From Manis javanica (Eukaryota; Chordata; Mammalia; Pholidota; Manidae): DNA of 64,000 bases. The DNA is taken from positions 112,176,302 to 112,240,301 of the forward strand of contig NC_133164.1 in assembly GCF_040802235.1 (NCBI RefSeq), read 5' to 3'. Shown piece after piece: positions 26,256 through 36,740 of the stretch. The notes below the pieces were generated by a model that made no database searches, was not told where the DNA came from, and was given only the letters and a program-made list of their open reading frames with translations. The first letter of the stretch is position 1. The number at the start of each line of letters is the position of its first letter. The position numbers were made by a program, and so were the translations under genes.

Positions 26256-27110
26256 TACAAAAATTCGTTTTATATTTTTAAATATTCTGTAATCATATGA
26301 GGATTTATACAGAGCTCCAAGATGTAAGGCAAGTCCAAGAAAATATATGGAGGAGAAAGAATACAAGTTGAACAAGTATATATTTTATCCTCCAAACAAT
26401 GAACTAAAGGCAGTATATTTACTTCTTGGGTCATTGCCTCATTCTCTAGGTATTTATAAAATATTTTTGAAGAGAAGAATGAGGTCCATGGAGAAAGGAT
26501 TCTCAAAGATGTGTGTGACCACCAAAAAAATAAAGAACACATGACATTGAATGGTAGTATTTAATATTTCTAGCAAATGTTGGAAGAAATAAAGCCAGTG
26601 ACTGTCAGAAGGGCAAATAAGTCATGGGAAATAGCTTGCTTTTACAAAGCAAATACCATGATTAATAACCTTGAAAATTCTCTAATGGAATTATGTGTTT
26701 ACTAAAGTTTTAAAAAAAAGCAGCATACGGCATATTTGTGGCTTAAAATATTTCACACAGACACTGAGAAAGTATACCTGTAAAGTGTGTTCATGATATT
26801 TTTAATACAAGCACTTGTAGTCACTATTATAATATACTTTCCAAGAAAATTATCCACATTTTATAACTTAATACTTTTTATTTCTTAAAAAGGTAGTAAA
26901 ACATCATAGATAGATATGATGAGAGTGTATGCCTCTCGTGTCCAAAAAAGGTTACAGGAAAATATTTCAGGTAGCAAAATGGTAAAAGGCAATATTGAAG
27001 ATGAAAGTACTTACAGAACATACATAAGACCAGTAAACTTTAACAGTGCCCTGATTAGAGGTATGGATGAAATAGCAGTTGGTATTAAAGCAAAATCTAT
27101 ACATACATAC
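26256..27110. other. unique AT-rich sequence
   Basis: Nothing recognised. Frames at 26181-26542 overlap in opposite strands with no motif. Confidence 0.4.
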
Positions 27111-27198
27111 ATATATATCTCCTCCTATACATACATATCTCCTCCTGTCTTCTGTCTGTACATACATGCATGTGTGTGTGTGTGTGTGTGTGTGTATG
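27100..27198 (+). repeat. microsatellite: (CATA)n-like then (TG)n
   Basis: A catacatacata block near 27104-27135 precedes a tract of about 13 TG units at about 27170-27195. It explains the repetitive Cys/Val tail of a 95-codon frame at 26916-27203. Confidence 0.85.
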
Positions 27199-27487
27199 CA
27201 TAAACTTTCAACAAAATTTCTTACTGGTTAATAGTTAATTTTTTCTAAAATTTTCTACTCTATATTTCTAATATTTTTTCTAAAATTAAACTATAATATT
27301 TATACATTGCTTAAATCAAAACAAACAAAAAATAAATACCAACAATGCTGTTCTTTCTATTAAGAGTGGCTCTTATTTAGTTTCAAAATTTATATTTAAA
27401 AATATTCTAATTGTATTTGTAAAAGGTTACATTTTCCTTCTTCCTGAGCTTTACTAAAAGCTGGAAATGACAAATATTTAATCTTTG
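27199..27487. other. AT-rich unique sequence
   Basis: Nothing recognised. Confidence 0.4.
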
Positions 27488-27670
27488 ACTTACAAAACTC
27501 TTAGAATGTGTATTTTCTTATTCAATTCTCTCGACAGCTTTGTGGATTAAGTATTAGTTTCCTCATTTGTAAACTGGAACAAGAAGGTCCAAAACAGTTA
27601 AAAACCTCTTGCTTTTCCACACATTTAGTATATGGTAAAATCAGATTTAAAAAAAGGGTTTTCCAACCAA
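27488..27670 (-). repeat. MIR SINE fragment (diverged)
   Basis: Antisense MIR layout: ttcaattctctcgacagctt, then tagtttcctcatttgtaaac and a degraded 5' side with aaaatcagattt. Confidence 0.4.
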
Positions 27671-27824
27671 GTCAAGTTCAATATAGTTTTATTTTGTTTC
27701 TTCTACTCTGTTGAATATTTGAAAGAAAAAAAGTTCATGGACAAGTTACTCTTTTTAACTTCTATAGTTACAAAGATATAGATTAAGGTTCAGCCCTATT
27801 ATTATGGTTGAGAGTTTAGAGTTT

Positions 27825-27980
27825 TAAAACTGTCTTTATTTACATATAAAAGCACTGTCTATATGAAAACTCCAGCAATTCTATAAAAGTACTTCAACCA
27901 AAAAGTGAGTTTAGCAAGGTCATTGTATATAAAGTCAAAGACAATAACCATATTGCCGTCTATTACAGCATAATCGTTTT
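27825..27980 (+). mobile_element. LINE-1 ORF2 (reverse transcriptase) fragment
   Basis: The stretch tttacatataaaagcactgt, then ctatatgaaaactccagc and gtgagtttagcaaggtcatt is the segment just downstream of the RT catalytic aspartates. The same segment can be seen in the L1 at 24220-24350. It is an isolated piece of about 150 bases. Confidence 0.6.
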
Positions 27981-27984
27981 GGGG

Positions 27985-28515
27985 TTTCTACTAAAAGCAT
28001 TGATTACTCAACTTGGCCTATCAACTTCGTTTCATAAGAACCCGGCCATCTCCCAGGTTCTTGGAATCTCTCAGACTAACAGTTTAGGGGTTCCCAGTTG
28101 TTCTTCCAGATTTCTCAATGTGCATCTTAGTACTCAGAAAATCAACTCAGGGTAACCCAGGAAGTTCTCTAGAGCACTTTTCTGCATAGCTTCCTCCTCT
28201 CTAATAGCCTGCCTGCCTTTCTGGCCATTTCAGCCACCCCAAACTTCTATCTCAGTTTCTACAACTCATGAAGACCTCTGGGCTCTGCTTAAGGTCCCCC
28301 ATCTGGAATGTACTTCAGTAAATACTGAACGACAGAAAGCTGCGATGACTGTGTGGCTCACCTCATGCCTCCCCTTCTCTTAGGGATTACAAGTATTTAC
28401 TTCTTGCCACCCAGTGTTTGAAAGTAGTTATTTCTTGTTTTGTCAGTTCTCTAGTTATTTAATGGCAGGACGGAAAATCCAATCCTGATTTCTTCACCAT
28501 GGCCAGAAGCAAAAT
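27985..28515 (-). mobile_element. LINE-1 5' UTR fragment
   Basis: The right end (aaaatccaatcctgatttct then accatggccagaagcaaaa) is antisense to the start of an L1M-class 5' UTR. The rest of the stretch fits deeper 5' UTR but is too diverged for a firm call. The L1 5' terminus would be near 28515. Confidence 0.45.
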
Positions 28516-28759
28516 TATCAACTTTATGATACTAAAATAAACAGATCTATTATACTTGAGTGGAATATTTACATTAATAGTAAAACACAAGATCAGATCT
28601 CAAAGACATTTAGTGGACATGGTTACTGTTCATTCTTCATTCTTACTTGAGCCATTGGCATGGAAGGTTTGAAACACTGACGATACTGATCAGGTTAGTC
28701 TATGGCCTTCTCAGCTGGGAAAAGAAGTGGTACACAGTTGGGCAAGGTGTTTTTAAATT
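28516..28759. other. unique sequence
   Basis: Nothing recognised. Confidence 0.35.
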
Positions 28760-28850
28760 TGAATTTAAAATATAAACTTCTTTTTATACTGAAATAGTTT
28801 CAAATGCACAGAAATGACATGAGAATAGTACAGCTAAACACCTGCTTATC
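28760..28850 (-). mobile_element. old LINE-1-type repeat, part 1 (interrupted by an LTR)
   Basis: The stretch aaatagtttcaaatgcacag, then aaatgacatgagaatagtac is the start of a common antisense mammalian repeat, probably an L1M 3' region. It resumes at 29405. Confidence 0.45.
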
Positions 28851-29405
28851 TGTATTAGTTTTCTACTCTGGGTAACCAATTATTACAACCGGAGCAGTTT
28901 AAAGTGATGTATATGTGTTATCTACAATCTGTGGGAGTCAGGAGCCCATCTTGGCTTAGCCGGGTCTTCTGCTCGGTATTTCAATCAAGGTGTCAGTCAT
29001 GCAGTGCTCTTTCCTGGGGCTTGGGGTCATCTTCTGCACTCACACAGTTTCTCGTAGCTAAAAGACTAAGCTCCCCTTTTCTTGATAGCTGTCTGCTGAA
29101 GGCTGCCCTCAGGTCCAAGAGGTCACTCATTATTTCTTGCCTGGAATCTAGGCTCTCTTTTAAAGGGTTTGTTTAGATCAGACCCATTCAGGATAGTTCC
29201 CCTTGAGTTGCCCTAAATCAACTGAATGGGATCTTAATTGCACTGGCAACATCTCTTCACCTTTGCTAGACAGTGTAATCTAGCCATGGAGTGAAATTAT
29301 CCTCATAGTCACAGGTCCCACCCACACTCAAGGAGAGGGGGTTACACAGGACGTGTATAATAGAGGTTGGGAATCTCAGGTGTGTCATTTTAGAATCCAC
29401 CTATC
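28850..29405 (-). mobile_element. MaLR/MLT1-type solo LTR
   Basis: On the plus strand it begins gtattagttttctactctgg, which is antisense to the LTR 3' end. It then has a gtcaggagcccatcttggct block, gtttagatcagacccattca, and cacaggtcccacccacactc followed by an aggagagggggttacacagg block. It ends tagaatccaccta. These are the landmarks of an antisense MLT1-class LTR. No internal region is present. A 90-codon plus-strand frame inside (28904-29176) is a by-product. Confidence 0.7.
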
Positions 29406-29845
29406 CAAAAACCCTTTACACAGCTTCCCCATTTTAACATTTTGCCATAATCACATTTGCTTTTATTCTGCGTGTATGTGTATATGGGTGCGTGTGTATG
29501 TAAATACACACCATGTGAGAATATGCTGCATGTATCTTGTCCATTTACCCCATAAAACTCTAGTGTATATTGACTAAGAGCAATAATATTCCCTACATAT
29601 CTACAGTACATTTTTTCAAACACAAGACATTTGACACTGATATTAAACTTTCTGCAATGTACAATTCCTATCCACTACCATAACTGCCTCAATAGTGTCC
29701 TTCCTGGAGATTTTTGCAGTAAGAATGTAGCCTAGAATTATGAACTGTGTTTGTCATGGCTCTTTAGTTTCCATGACCTAAAACAGTTCTTCAGTTTTTA
29801 TCTTTCAAGCCATCATTTTTGAAGAATACAGGACAGTTTTTCTCT
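29405..29845 (-). mobile_element. old LINE-1-type repeat, part 2
   Basis: It resumes with cccattttaacattttgcca, continues through a CA/GT-rich patch, caatagtgtccttcctggag, and catggctctttagtttccat, and then a block similar to cttcagtttttatctttcaa. The order continues part 1 at 28760-28850, so the LTR between them is a later insertion. Confidence 0.5.
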
Positions 29846-29847
29846 AG

Positions 29848-30012
29848 AACAGGGTTTGTCAAACTACATCTACAGGCTGAAAACCAGCCCTGTGTTTTGC
29901 ACAAACCTCGAAATAACAATGGTTTCTATATTTGTAAAGGGTTTTAAAACAAAACAGAAAATATGTGTTAAAAACCATATGTGGTACCTGAAACCTAAAT
30001 TATTTTTTATTT
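29848..30012 (+). repeat. diverged interspersed repeat (probably a DNA-transposon relic)
   Basis: The segment agggtttgtcaaactacatc, aggctgaaaaccagccctgt and acctgaaacctaaattattt resembles a common mammalian repeat that starts 'tctcaaactac...gcctgcagatcaaatccagccc' and ends '...cctaaaatatttac'. It is shortened internally. The family is not assigned. Confidence 0.4.
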
Positions 30013-30329
30013 GGCTTTTTATCCCATCAGTTTGTGGATATCTGTTCTATAATATCTCTTACACTGGGCTGCTTTGGTTGCCTTATGATATCTGGTGACA
30101 CATTGTTTTTGAAGCTATGTAACTGATATTATATTCTTTTTGATGTAATATACAGTATAGGTTTGCCCCTTACTGCTGCTATTAATTTTCATCTCTTGGT
30201 TAATCTGTTGTTTTTTTTTAAATTCATATTACTATTTTTGCTTTGTGTAATATACTAAGCAACTTATAGGACAATATTCTAAGACCATATAAATATCAAA
30301 ACTTTCCCTTAGATATAGCATCTATTACT

Positions 30330-30625
30330 GATTCCTGCCTGAATCCGTTTTTACCATGATAATTGTAAAATGCTGATTTTCCCACCCCATCACTCTGTCT
30401 ACATTTATTAGCTGGCATTCTATCTCCATGGAAGCACTTCTTTTCCTCATATTTCTTTATTTATTTACCTACTTAGTCATTTGCTTGTCCCTTGTCAATA
30501 TAGACTCACAATTCTTATTTTACTGAATTGCCTATAAACTATGATTGCCCTCATTTATTCTTACGTTCAAATTTTCCCATACTTCTCAAGTGAGCATCCT
30601 TCAAGTGGGCTCCTACCTAATTTTG
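30330..30625 (-). mobile_element. old LINE-1-type repeat, part 3
   Basis: The blocks tgataattgtaaaatgctga, acatttattagctggcattc and caagtgagcatccttcaagt followed by gggctcctac match the continuation of the repeat at 28760 and 29405. A second insertion and unassigned sequence separate it from part 2. Confidence 0.45.
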
Positions 30626-30974
30626 GAGAAAAAATTTTAAAGGAGAATGAATGATTTTCACATGAGCAAAATAATTAAATCCTTTGTGTGAATCAAAACA
30701 TCTTTTTATATCTGAGATACTTTTTGTCTCTTACAATTAGACCTCATATTAAGAAATCACATATTTCATTAAAAGGAGACTTAAAATCTCTAAGAGAGGG
30801 CAAAATTACAGGAAACTGGGAGATAAAATCCAGAAGGCACACAAAGAACCAAATAAGTTAAAGCATCAAAACTTCTTTCATTGTTACCCTGAAATTACTA
30901 CAACCAATGTCAACTATACGGAGTAACAGTAAGAATCAGCATGTAGACAAAGGAAGCGATGGGAAGATGTGGCT
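30626..30974. other. unique sequence
   Basis: Nothing recognised. Confidence 0.4.
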
Positions 30975-31140
30975 TTACGACTCCCTCATGATTTTGAGCT
31001 GCTTTGCCACTTACCATTGGCTTGTGGCTTTGGGGAAGTTATTTAGCCTCCTCGAGTTTCAATTTCATCGTGTTTAACACATATATTTAATGTAAGGATT
31101 AAGTGAGATTACGAATCTTAAGGCTATTGATAGCAACAGC
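30975..31140 (+). repeat. MIR SINE fragment
   Basis: Sense MIR: gctgctttgccacttaccat, gcttgtggctttggggaagt, tatttagcctcctcgagttt, then a degraded core and aaggattaagtgagattacg. One of the better preserved MIRs here. Confidence 0.75.
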
Positions 31141-32259
31141 AGGGAAATGTGATTTTGTAGCTTTAATTTAAAATAATAGTAAAACAAGTAACTGATAAGA
31201 TTTGAAGCTTAAATAAGAAATCCTGAAGTATGATACTAATATAGCCAGTTCACTATTAATCCCAATCTAGATTTCCAATGTCTAGATAGACATATCTGTG
31301 TAATAATACCAAGAAGTGTGACCAAATGTGTGAGTGGCTGGCTGATATAAGAGCAAGCATTTATATGTTAAATACTGGAAAAATGTGTCCAACTTCTGCA
31401 GATATTATCAGATGAAAACTATTTCTATGAAAAATTGTGTGAAAGTAAAAAAACCCAAAAAGGCACCAAAGAGAAGCTAATGAATTTGCATCATTATCTA
31501 TGACAGAAACTAGAAGTTATGTGACACTCTCCTAAGGCCAAGTACAGAGAAAAATCTGCTTACCTCTTTATATTTAACGAATATTAGTATTAAAATCTAG
31601 AGTGCAGGGATTACTTGCTTAACTATTTGTACATAACAAATATACAGTGCAGGAATTTCTACAAAGAAAGAATATTTGTGAGATTACAATGGTTGTCACA
31701 CCACCTTGCATACTAAAGTAATCTCAGCTACAAAGAAGCAATTTTATAAAATGAAGGAAAGTAAAACTTGGTTACTGCAATGCTAATTAAAATACCTCAA
31801 TGATAAGAAAATGATTGTTATTTTGATTAAAATCTCGATACTATTTCATATCATTTTCATGAATATAAAAATATAATCCCAGTATTGCAGCAAGATAATT
31901 AAAACATTTAATTTTCAGTCAATATTTGCTTAAACCTAATGCTTGAAAAAAGCTCAAGAATATTTCAGTCTTACTGAAATCAAATGTTCTAAAAAATCTT
32001 GCCAACTGGATATTAATTGTACCGACCTAATCAATAAGCACATTGTTTGGTGACAGCAGGGAAAATTGCATCAATTTTCCATATATGAAGTGTGGCATAA
32101 GAAAAAAAACAGTATTTTTAAAAGCAGTTTCACGATTCATGCTTTAATAATAATATTAACATACACCTATATTAGGAGAGAGCTGTGAGCCTTGCTGAGA
32201 AGGAGGACTGGGGTAGAATATTTACCCAGGGAAAAATGGCTCACTGAGGGCAGGTCAGG
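31141..32259. other. unique AT-rich sequence
   Basis: No gene or repeat recognised. Confidence 0.4.
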
Positions 32260-32480
32260 CACATTTAAAGCTGCAGTGATTTACCCGTGAATATTCATAC
32301 ACCTCCCAAGATGGCAAGCTTTGGTTAAAAAATTCACTGGGCACATTTAGAGGATGAATTAAAGTATTTTACAAAGGGTTTATGATGCAATGGGGGAGAG
32401 AGAAATGTTTTATCTAGATGAATATTCATTTCCTTAAGATTTTTAAAGCTCTGGGCTGAAATTTAGCTGTCTTCCTAAAA
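32260..32480. promoter_or_regulatory. candidate conserved non-coding element with paired tgaatattca palindromes
   Basis: Two copies of the 10-bp palindrome tgaatattca occur at 32288-32297 and 32419-32428, 131 bases apart. The second sits in a perfect 12-bp palindrome (32418-32429). Such sites resemble POU-family dimer sites. The stretch is not repeat-like and has no open frame. The regulatory role is inference. Confidence 0.3.
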
Positions 32481-33729
32481 ATTTAGCTTTAGTTTTAAGT
32501 AATGGCAAATGAAATCAGGCTGACTCATCTTTCATAATGCGTCTCCATCTGTTCTCTTTCTTTAGACCTGGCTGAGTATCGCTTGGGCTCATATCTAGAT
32601 GCCTGCAATCCTGGGAGATAAACTTGGCAGTTATTAGCACCTGGTTTTTGAAGGCAAAGACACAGATAAATCATTTAAGGTGGAAATACAATGTGAGGAG
32701 AGAGGCTGACCCCGAAATGAACCCCAAAGACTGCCAACATTTCTGCGAGAGAAGATGTTAGCAAAGGAACTGGCTAAGGAGCAGCCAAAAGAGGTAAGCA
32801 GAAAGTCAGGAAACGTGTGAACATGAACTGAAATGTCAAGAAATGTTGATAAATACCCATAGGATTTGGTAATATAGACATCTGCGGTTAAATCTGCAAG
32901 AACAGTTTATGTACAATCTCAGAGGCAGGAACCAGTTTGAAGTGTTCGAAAAGTGAAACACTTGTGAAAAGATTAAGAATGTCTATGTTCACAACTCTTT
33001 CCAGGGGGACTGGGGAAGGAGAGGTCCACCCAAGTGGAAGTGAGATGTCAGAGATAAAAGAACACGTTTAAATGATGACAGGAAGTTAGAGTGAGGGGGT
33101 GGGGGTTGAAGATTTAGAAAAGGGGAGAGATAATATACAGAGAAAATATCTAAGAAGACAGGATCAGCTGGGCTCCTGAGTACACGTGAAAGGATTTGCC
33201 TTTTGATAGGAGGAACATGGCATCAGTTCCAACAGCAGGAAAGAAGGAATACATATAGATGCAGGCCAATTTGTGGATTTAAGAAAGGTTTTTGAAATAA
33301 AATCCCCGTACTCAATCAGCACCTTTTAATGAGTCACGTTAAAGTCTTCAATCAGACACTCAAGAGACTCCAGTATGGATTAGTATTTTTAACATTATAT
33401 TATCTTTATACAAATATACAAATCTAGCTGGAAAAATGTTTCATGTCTTAAAAGTACTAACTGTAATTCTATCCTTCCAATTTCTTTTCAGTGCATCTGG
33501 ATTTGGTCTATCCTGCAGGCCTAATGCACTCTTTCCTCTCCTAATGTCCCTTTGCTTGTGCAGAAACCTTTGCCTACTTAGAATCTGCTGAGCACTCACT
33601 CACTGTGTTGAGAAGAGATTCTTCTCTAGAGGTAATGGTGAGCAGAAGTGCCATGTTGCTCACTCAATTTAAAAAATTACACCATTTGTTTCAGAACATG
33701 GGAAGGCAGGAAGGGGAAAAGACCAGCAA
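32481..33729. other. unique sequence
   Basis: No gene or repeat recognised. Confidence 0.4.
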
Positions 33730-34430
33730 TTTAAAGAACTAGAGATAAGCTGGAATCTATGGCAATGTTTCAGACAGGAGGAAAAACCCACTTAAACTAA
33801 GGCAAGGAGAGTGGTACATGTGGCTGGACTTGAGCGACATTCAGAAAGTATATTCAAATTTGTAATGTTTGTTAAGAATTGATTGCAGGGCATGTGAGAT
33901 GAGTGAAGATGACTCTCAGGTTTCGGGTTTGTAATGTGGAGAGCTAGTATGATACATCCATGTACGCTGTAAAAAGTAGAGTTAGGGAAGATAATGAGTT
34001 GGCTTTGGCCATGGTGACTTGGAGTTCCTTTTGATATATGTCCAGGAAGGATATGGCCACAGAGGAATAGAATTGAATAGAAATTCAGGCTGAGGATATA
34101 GATCTGACAATTATCATCATCTATCACTGAATTAATTTCTATCTGTAGATACGGACAGGTTGATTCTGAAAGAGAATGTAAAGGGAATAGAGAGCTGAAG
34201 AGAGAATAAAGGTACAGAAAATGCAAAAGGAAACCTTGAAGGAGATTATGAACAAAGACCCAGAGATCTGAGAGAATGAGGAATAATGTCAGGAAATCAA
34301 GAGAAAAGAGGAAAGTTTTTCAGAGAATAATCAACATTGTCAATTAGTACACAAATAAAGACTAAACACAGCTTATATAGCTGATGGCCTCGACAAGGGA
34401 AATTTCAGTGGAGAGTTGAGCATTGATATC
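33730..34430 (-). repeat. LINE-2 fragment (ORF region)
   Basis: On the plus strand the blocks agatgactctcaggtttcgg, gatatagatctgacaattat and cctcgacaagggaaatttca followed by gtggagag match the antisense of the L2 ORF region. L2 is an ancient, inactive CR1-like LINE. The 144-codon minus-strand frame at 33792-34226 lies in L2 sense, but its sequence shows no reverse transcriptase motif, so it is not a working product. Confidence 0.5.
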
Positions 34431-34904
34431 AAGGTGTCATAGGATATAATAAAAGGACCGCCATGCTTTGCAGATATATGTCAGTTATCAATTCATTGTC
34501 TCTCAGCTCCAATACAGCTTTCAATACGTGCTCTGTGATTAACTACAGAATTCATTTAAAAGGCCTCCTTTCAAGTGAGCATGATGCTAAGCTTCCTCAG
34601 CAGAGTACATTGGAAGGATGATGGAAAAGGAAGGCATTCTCCTACTATTTTTTTCAGGATCCATAGGTGGGCTCAGTGGGTGTGAGGACAGTCAACAGAG
34701 CCTGCCCCACCACAGGCCAAAAACATGATCGCTCTGAGACCTTGTGGCCAAGCCTACTGGTAACCTCTCTGTACCTTGCTCTCCTCGGAAACCAAGGCCC
34801 TTTGCACTCTGAGGACTTCAACCATTACCAGCTCTAAACTCCCACTGCACACCTTTGCCCCCAGATGCTGATCACCCGCTCCCCTCCTGTGTTCTGGAGA
34901 CCAC
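34431..34904. other. unique sequence
   Basis: Nothing recognised. Confidence 0.4.
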
Positions 34905-35395
34905 AGTATTAGTTTTCTATTGCAAATGAAGTGAATTACCACAAATTTAGTGGCTTAAAACACAGATTAATTACTTAAAGTTCTGCAAGTTAGAAATGCA
35001 GTGCATCCCACTGGATGAAAATCAAGGTTAACAGAGCTGGTGACTCTAGATGAGAATCTTTCTTTGCCTTTTCCAAATTCTAGAACCCATCCACATCCCT
35101 TGCCTCATGGTGCCTTTTTCTATCTTCAAAGTCAACAATGCTGCATTTCTCTGACCATGATTCTGTAGCCGCCTCTCTCTCTGATCACAGGTGAGAAAGG
35201 TTCTCTCCCTTTAAGGACTCAAATGACTGTATTGGGCCACCCAGACAATCCTGCATAATCTCTCCATGTCAACATCCTTAATTTAATCACATCTTCAAAA
35301 TTCCTTTTACCATGTGTGGTAGCATATTTACGGGTTTTCAGAATTAGGATGTGGACATCTTGAGGGGTCATTACTCTGTCTGTCCTGATGGCTTG
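34905..35395 (-). mobile_element. MaLR/MLT1-type solo LTR
   Basis: Plus-strand landmarks, antisense to the LTR: gtattagttttctattgcaa, tagtggcttaaaacacagat, ccttgcctcatggtgccttt followed by tctatcttcaaag, gggccacccagacaatcctg, and ggatgtggacatcttgaggg at the end. No internal region is seen. It is the opposite orientation of a closely similar LTR at 52693-53208. Confidence 0.75.
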
Positions 35396-36209
35396 TAGCT
35401 CTCAAAAACCAACTCTGGCCTTGACTAAACCAGCAAAATTCCCTGCAATCTGATGGAAAAAACCACACCTCCTCCAATGAGGTTTGAAACCCTTCTAAAC
35501 TGCCCTTTCTTGAGTACTTTCCCTCAGCCCTAGGCTACCATATAGAGTTTTATCTTATTTTACATCTTACTCTTTTATCATAGTTAGTACTGCTTTATAT
35601 TAAACTTCCCCTGGTTAGCCTGTGTGGTTTCTATCTCCTGATTGGACCTGGACTGCTTATAGTTTATCTGAATATATTTTCCAAAGTAATTTAGAAATGT
35701 GAAGAAAATATTATGACTATAATAGGAGAGATGGAGGAAGAAGCAAGGGCATTAGTTTTAGTTTGGTTTGCTTTGGCTTGGGGGAAAAAAATTCAGCACT
35801 CTAGTAAGTAGAGGGAGAGAATCAATACAGAAATAAGACGAAGTTGCTACAAAAAGAAATAGTCTTAAAGCTGGAAGAGGCTAGATGTGTTCTAGAAACC
35901 GAAAACACTGGTTATCAACCATGGGAAGCTTTTTGAAAATTCCAGTTTCCAGGCCCTACCCTCATTTCTGAGTTAACTGGTCTTAACTGGAGATTCTGAT
36001 GTAATTGGTCTTGGGGGAAGCCTAAACATCAGTTTCTTTGATGGCTAGCAATAGGAAGGCAAGAATGGGGTAGCAGAGGCCAGTGTGACATAGAGGGCTA
36101 AATCTTAATGAGACCCCGTGTAATTATTTCAATTGTCTCTGAGAAGTTGAAGGCAAATAGCATATGTTGATAGTGAGGCAGGAATTATGAAAGGGTTTTG
36201 GATCTTTGC
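35396..36209. other. unique sequence
   Basis: No gene recognised. The right part may include more L2. Confidence 0.35.
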
Positions 36210-36740
36210 TGACGCCCACTATATGTAAAACTCAGTACTAATAATATGGCTTCAAAACAAGAAACATGGCTCTTGGCCTCTCAAGCTATTTTCTGCTTAG
36301 TTGGGAGACTGAAAAAAATAAGTATATATATATATATATCAATAATAATACAAATAGAATGTGTTCAGTTTAGAAGAAATCACAGAAGCAATGAAAACAA
36401 TCTGAATTCAGAGCGGAGAAAGAACTTCAGCTTCATGAAGGCAAAGATTCCAGGTATGGAATTAAGCTGTGGGCCTTGAAAGAAATAGAGAAAGGACGGA
36501 GGCAAGCAATCTTAGTACTGCATCAGACAGGGACCCCACTTCAGCGTCTCTGAGCACATGAACTGTGCTAGAGTGGAGGATTTTAAAGAGAATAATGAGA
36601 GAGGATGAATATATTGGTTTAGGTCAGATTTAGTTTTTACACAAGAGCTAGATGCAATATATTAAGGGAGGTTGTAGGTACCACCCTAAGAAACTGAGGC
36701 TTTAATTTATAGGTGATGAAAAGCCACTGAAGTGGCATCT
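36210..36740 (-). repeat. LINE-2 fragment with an internal (AT)n tract
   Basis: The antisense L2 order is visible: cgcccactatatgtaaaact, tggcctctcaagctattttc followed by ttagttgggagactg, and at the right aaaagccactgaagtgg. An (AT)n run sits at about 36320-36341. Diverged. Confidence 0.45.

Noticed and set aside
27170..27198. TG tract as a CRISPR-like or regulatory repeat
   Set aside because: Unit is 2 bases with no spacers: an ordinary microsatellite.
33792..34226. 144-codon minus-strand frame
   Set aside because: Lies within an L2 fragment; no recognisable protein motif, and composition is typical of chance.
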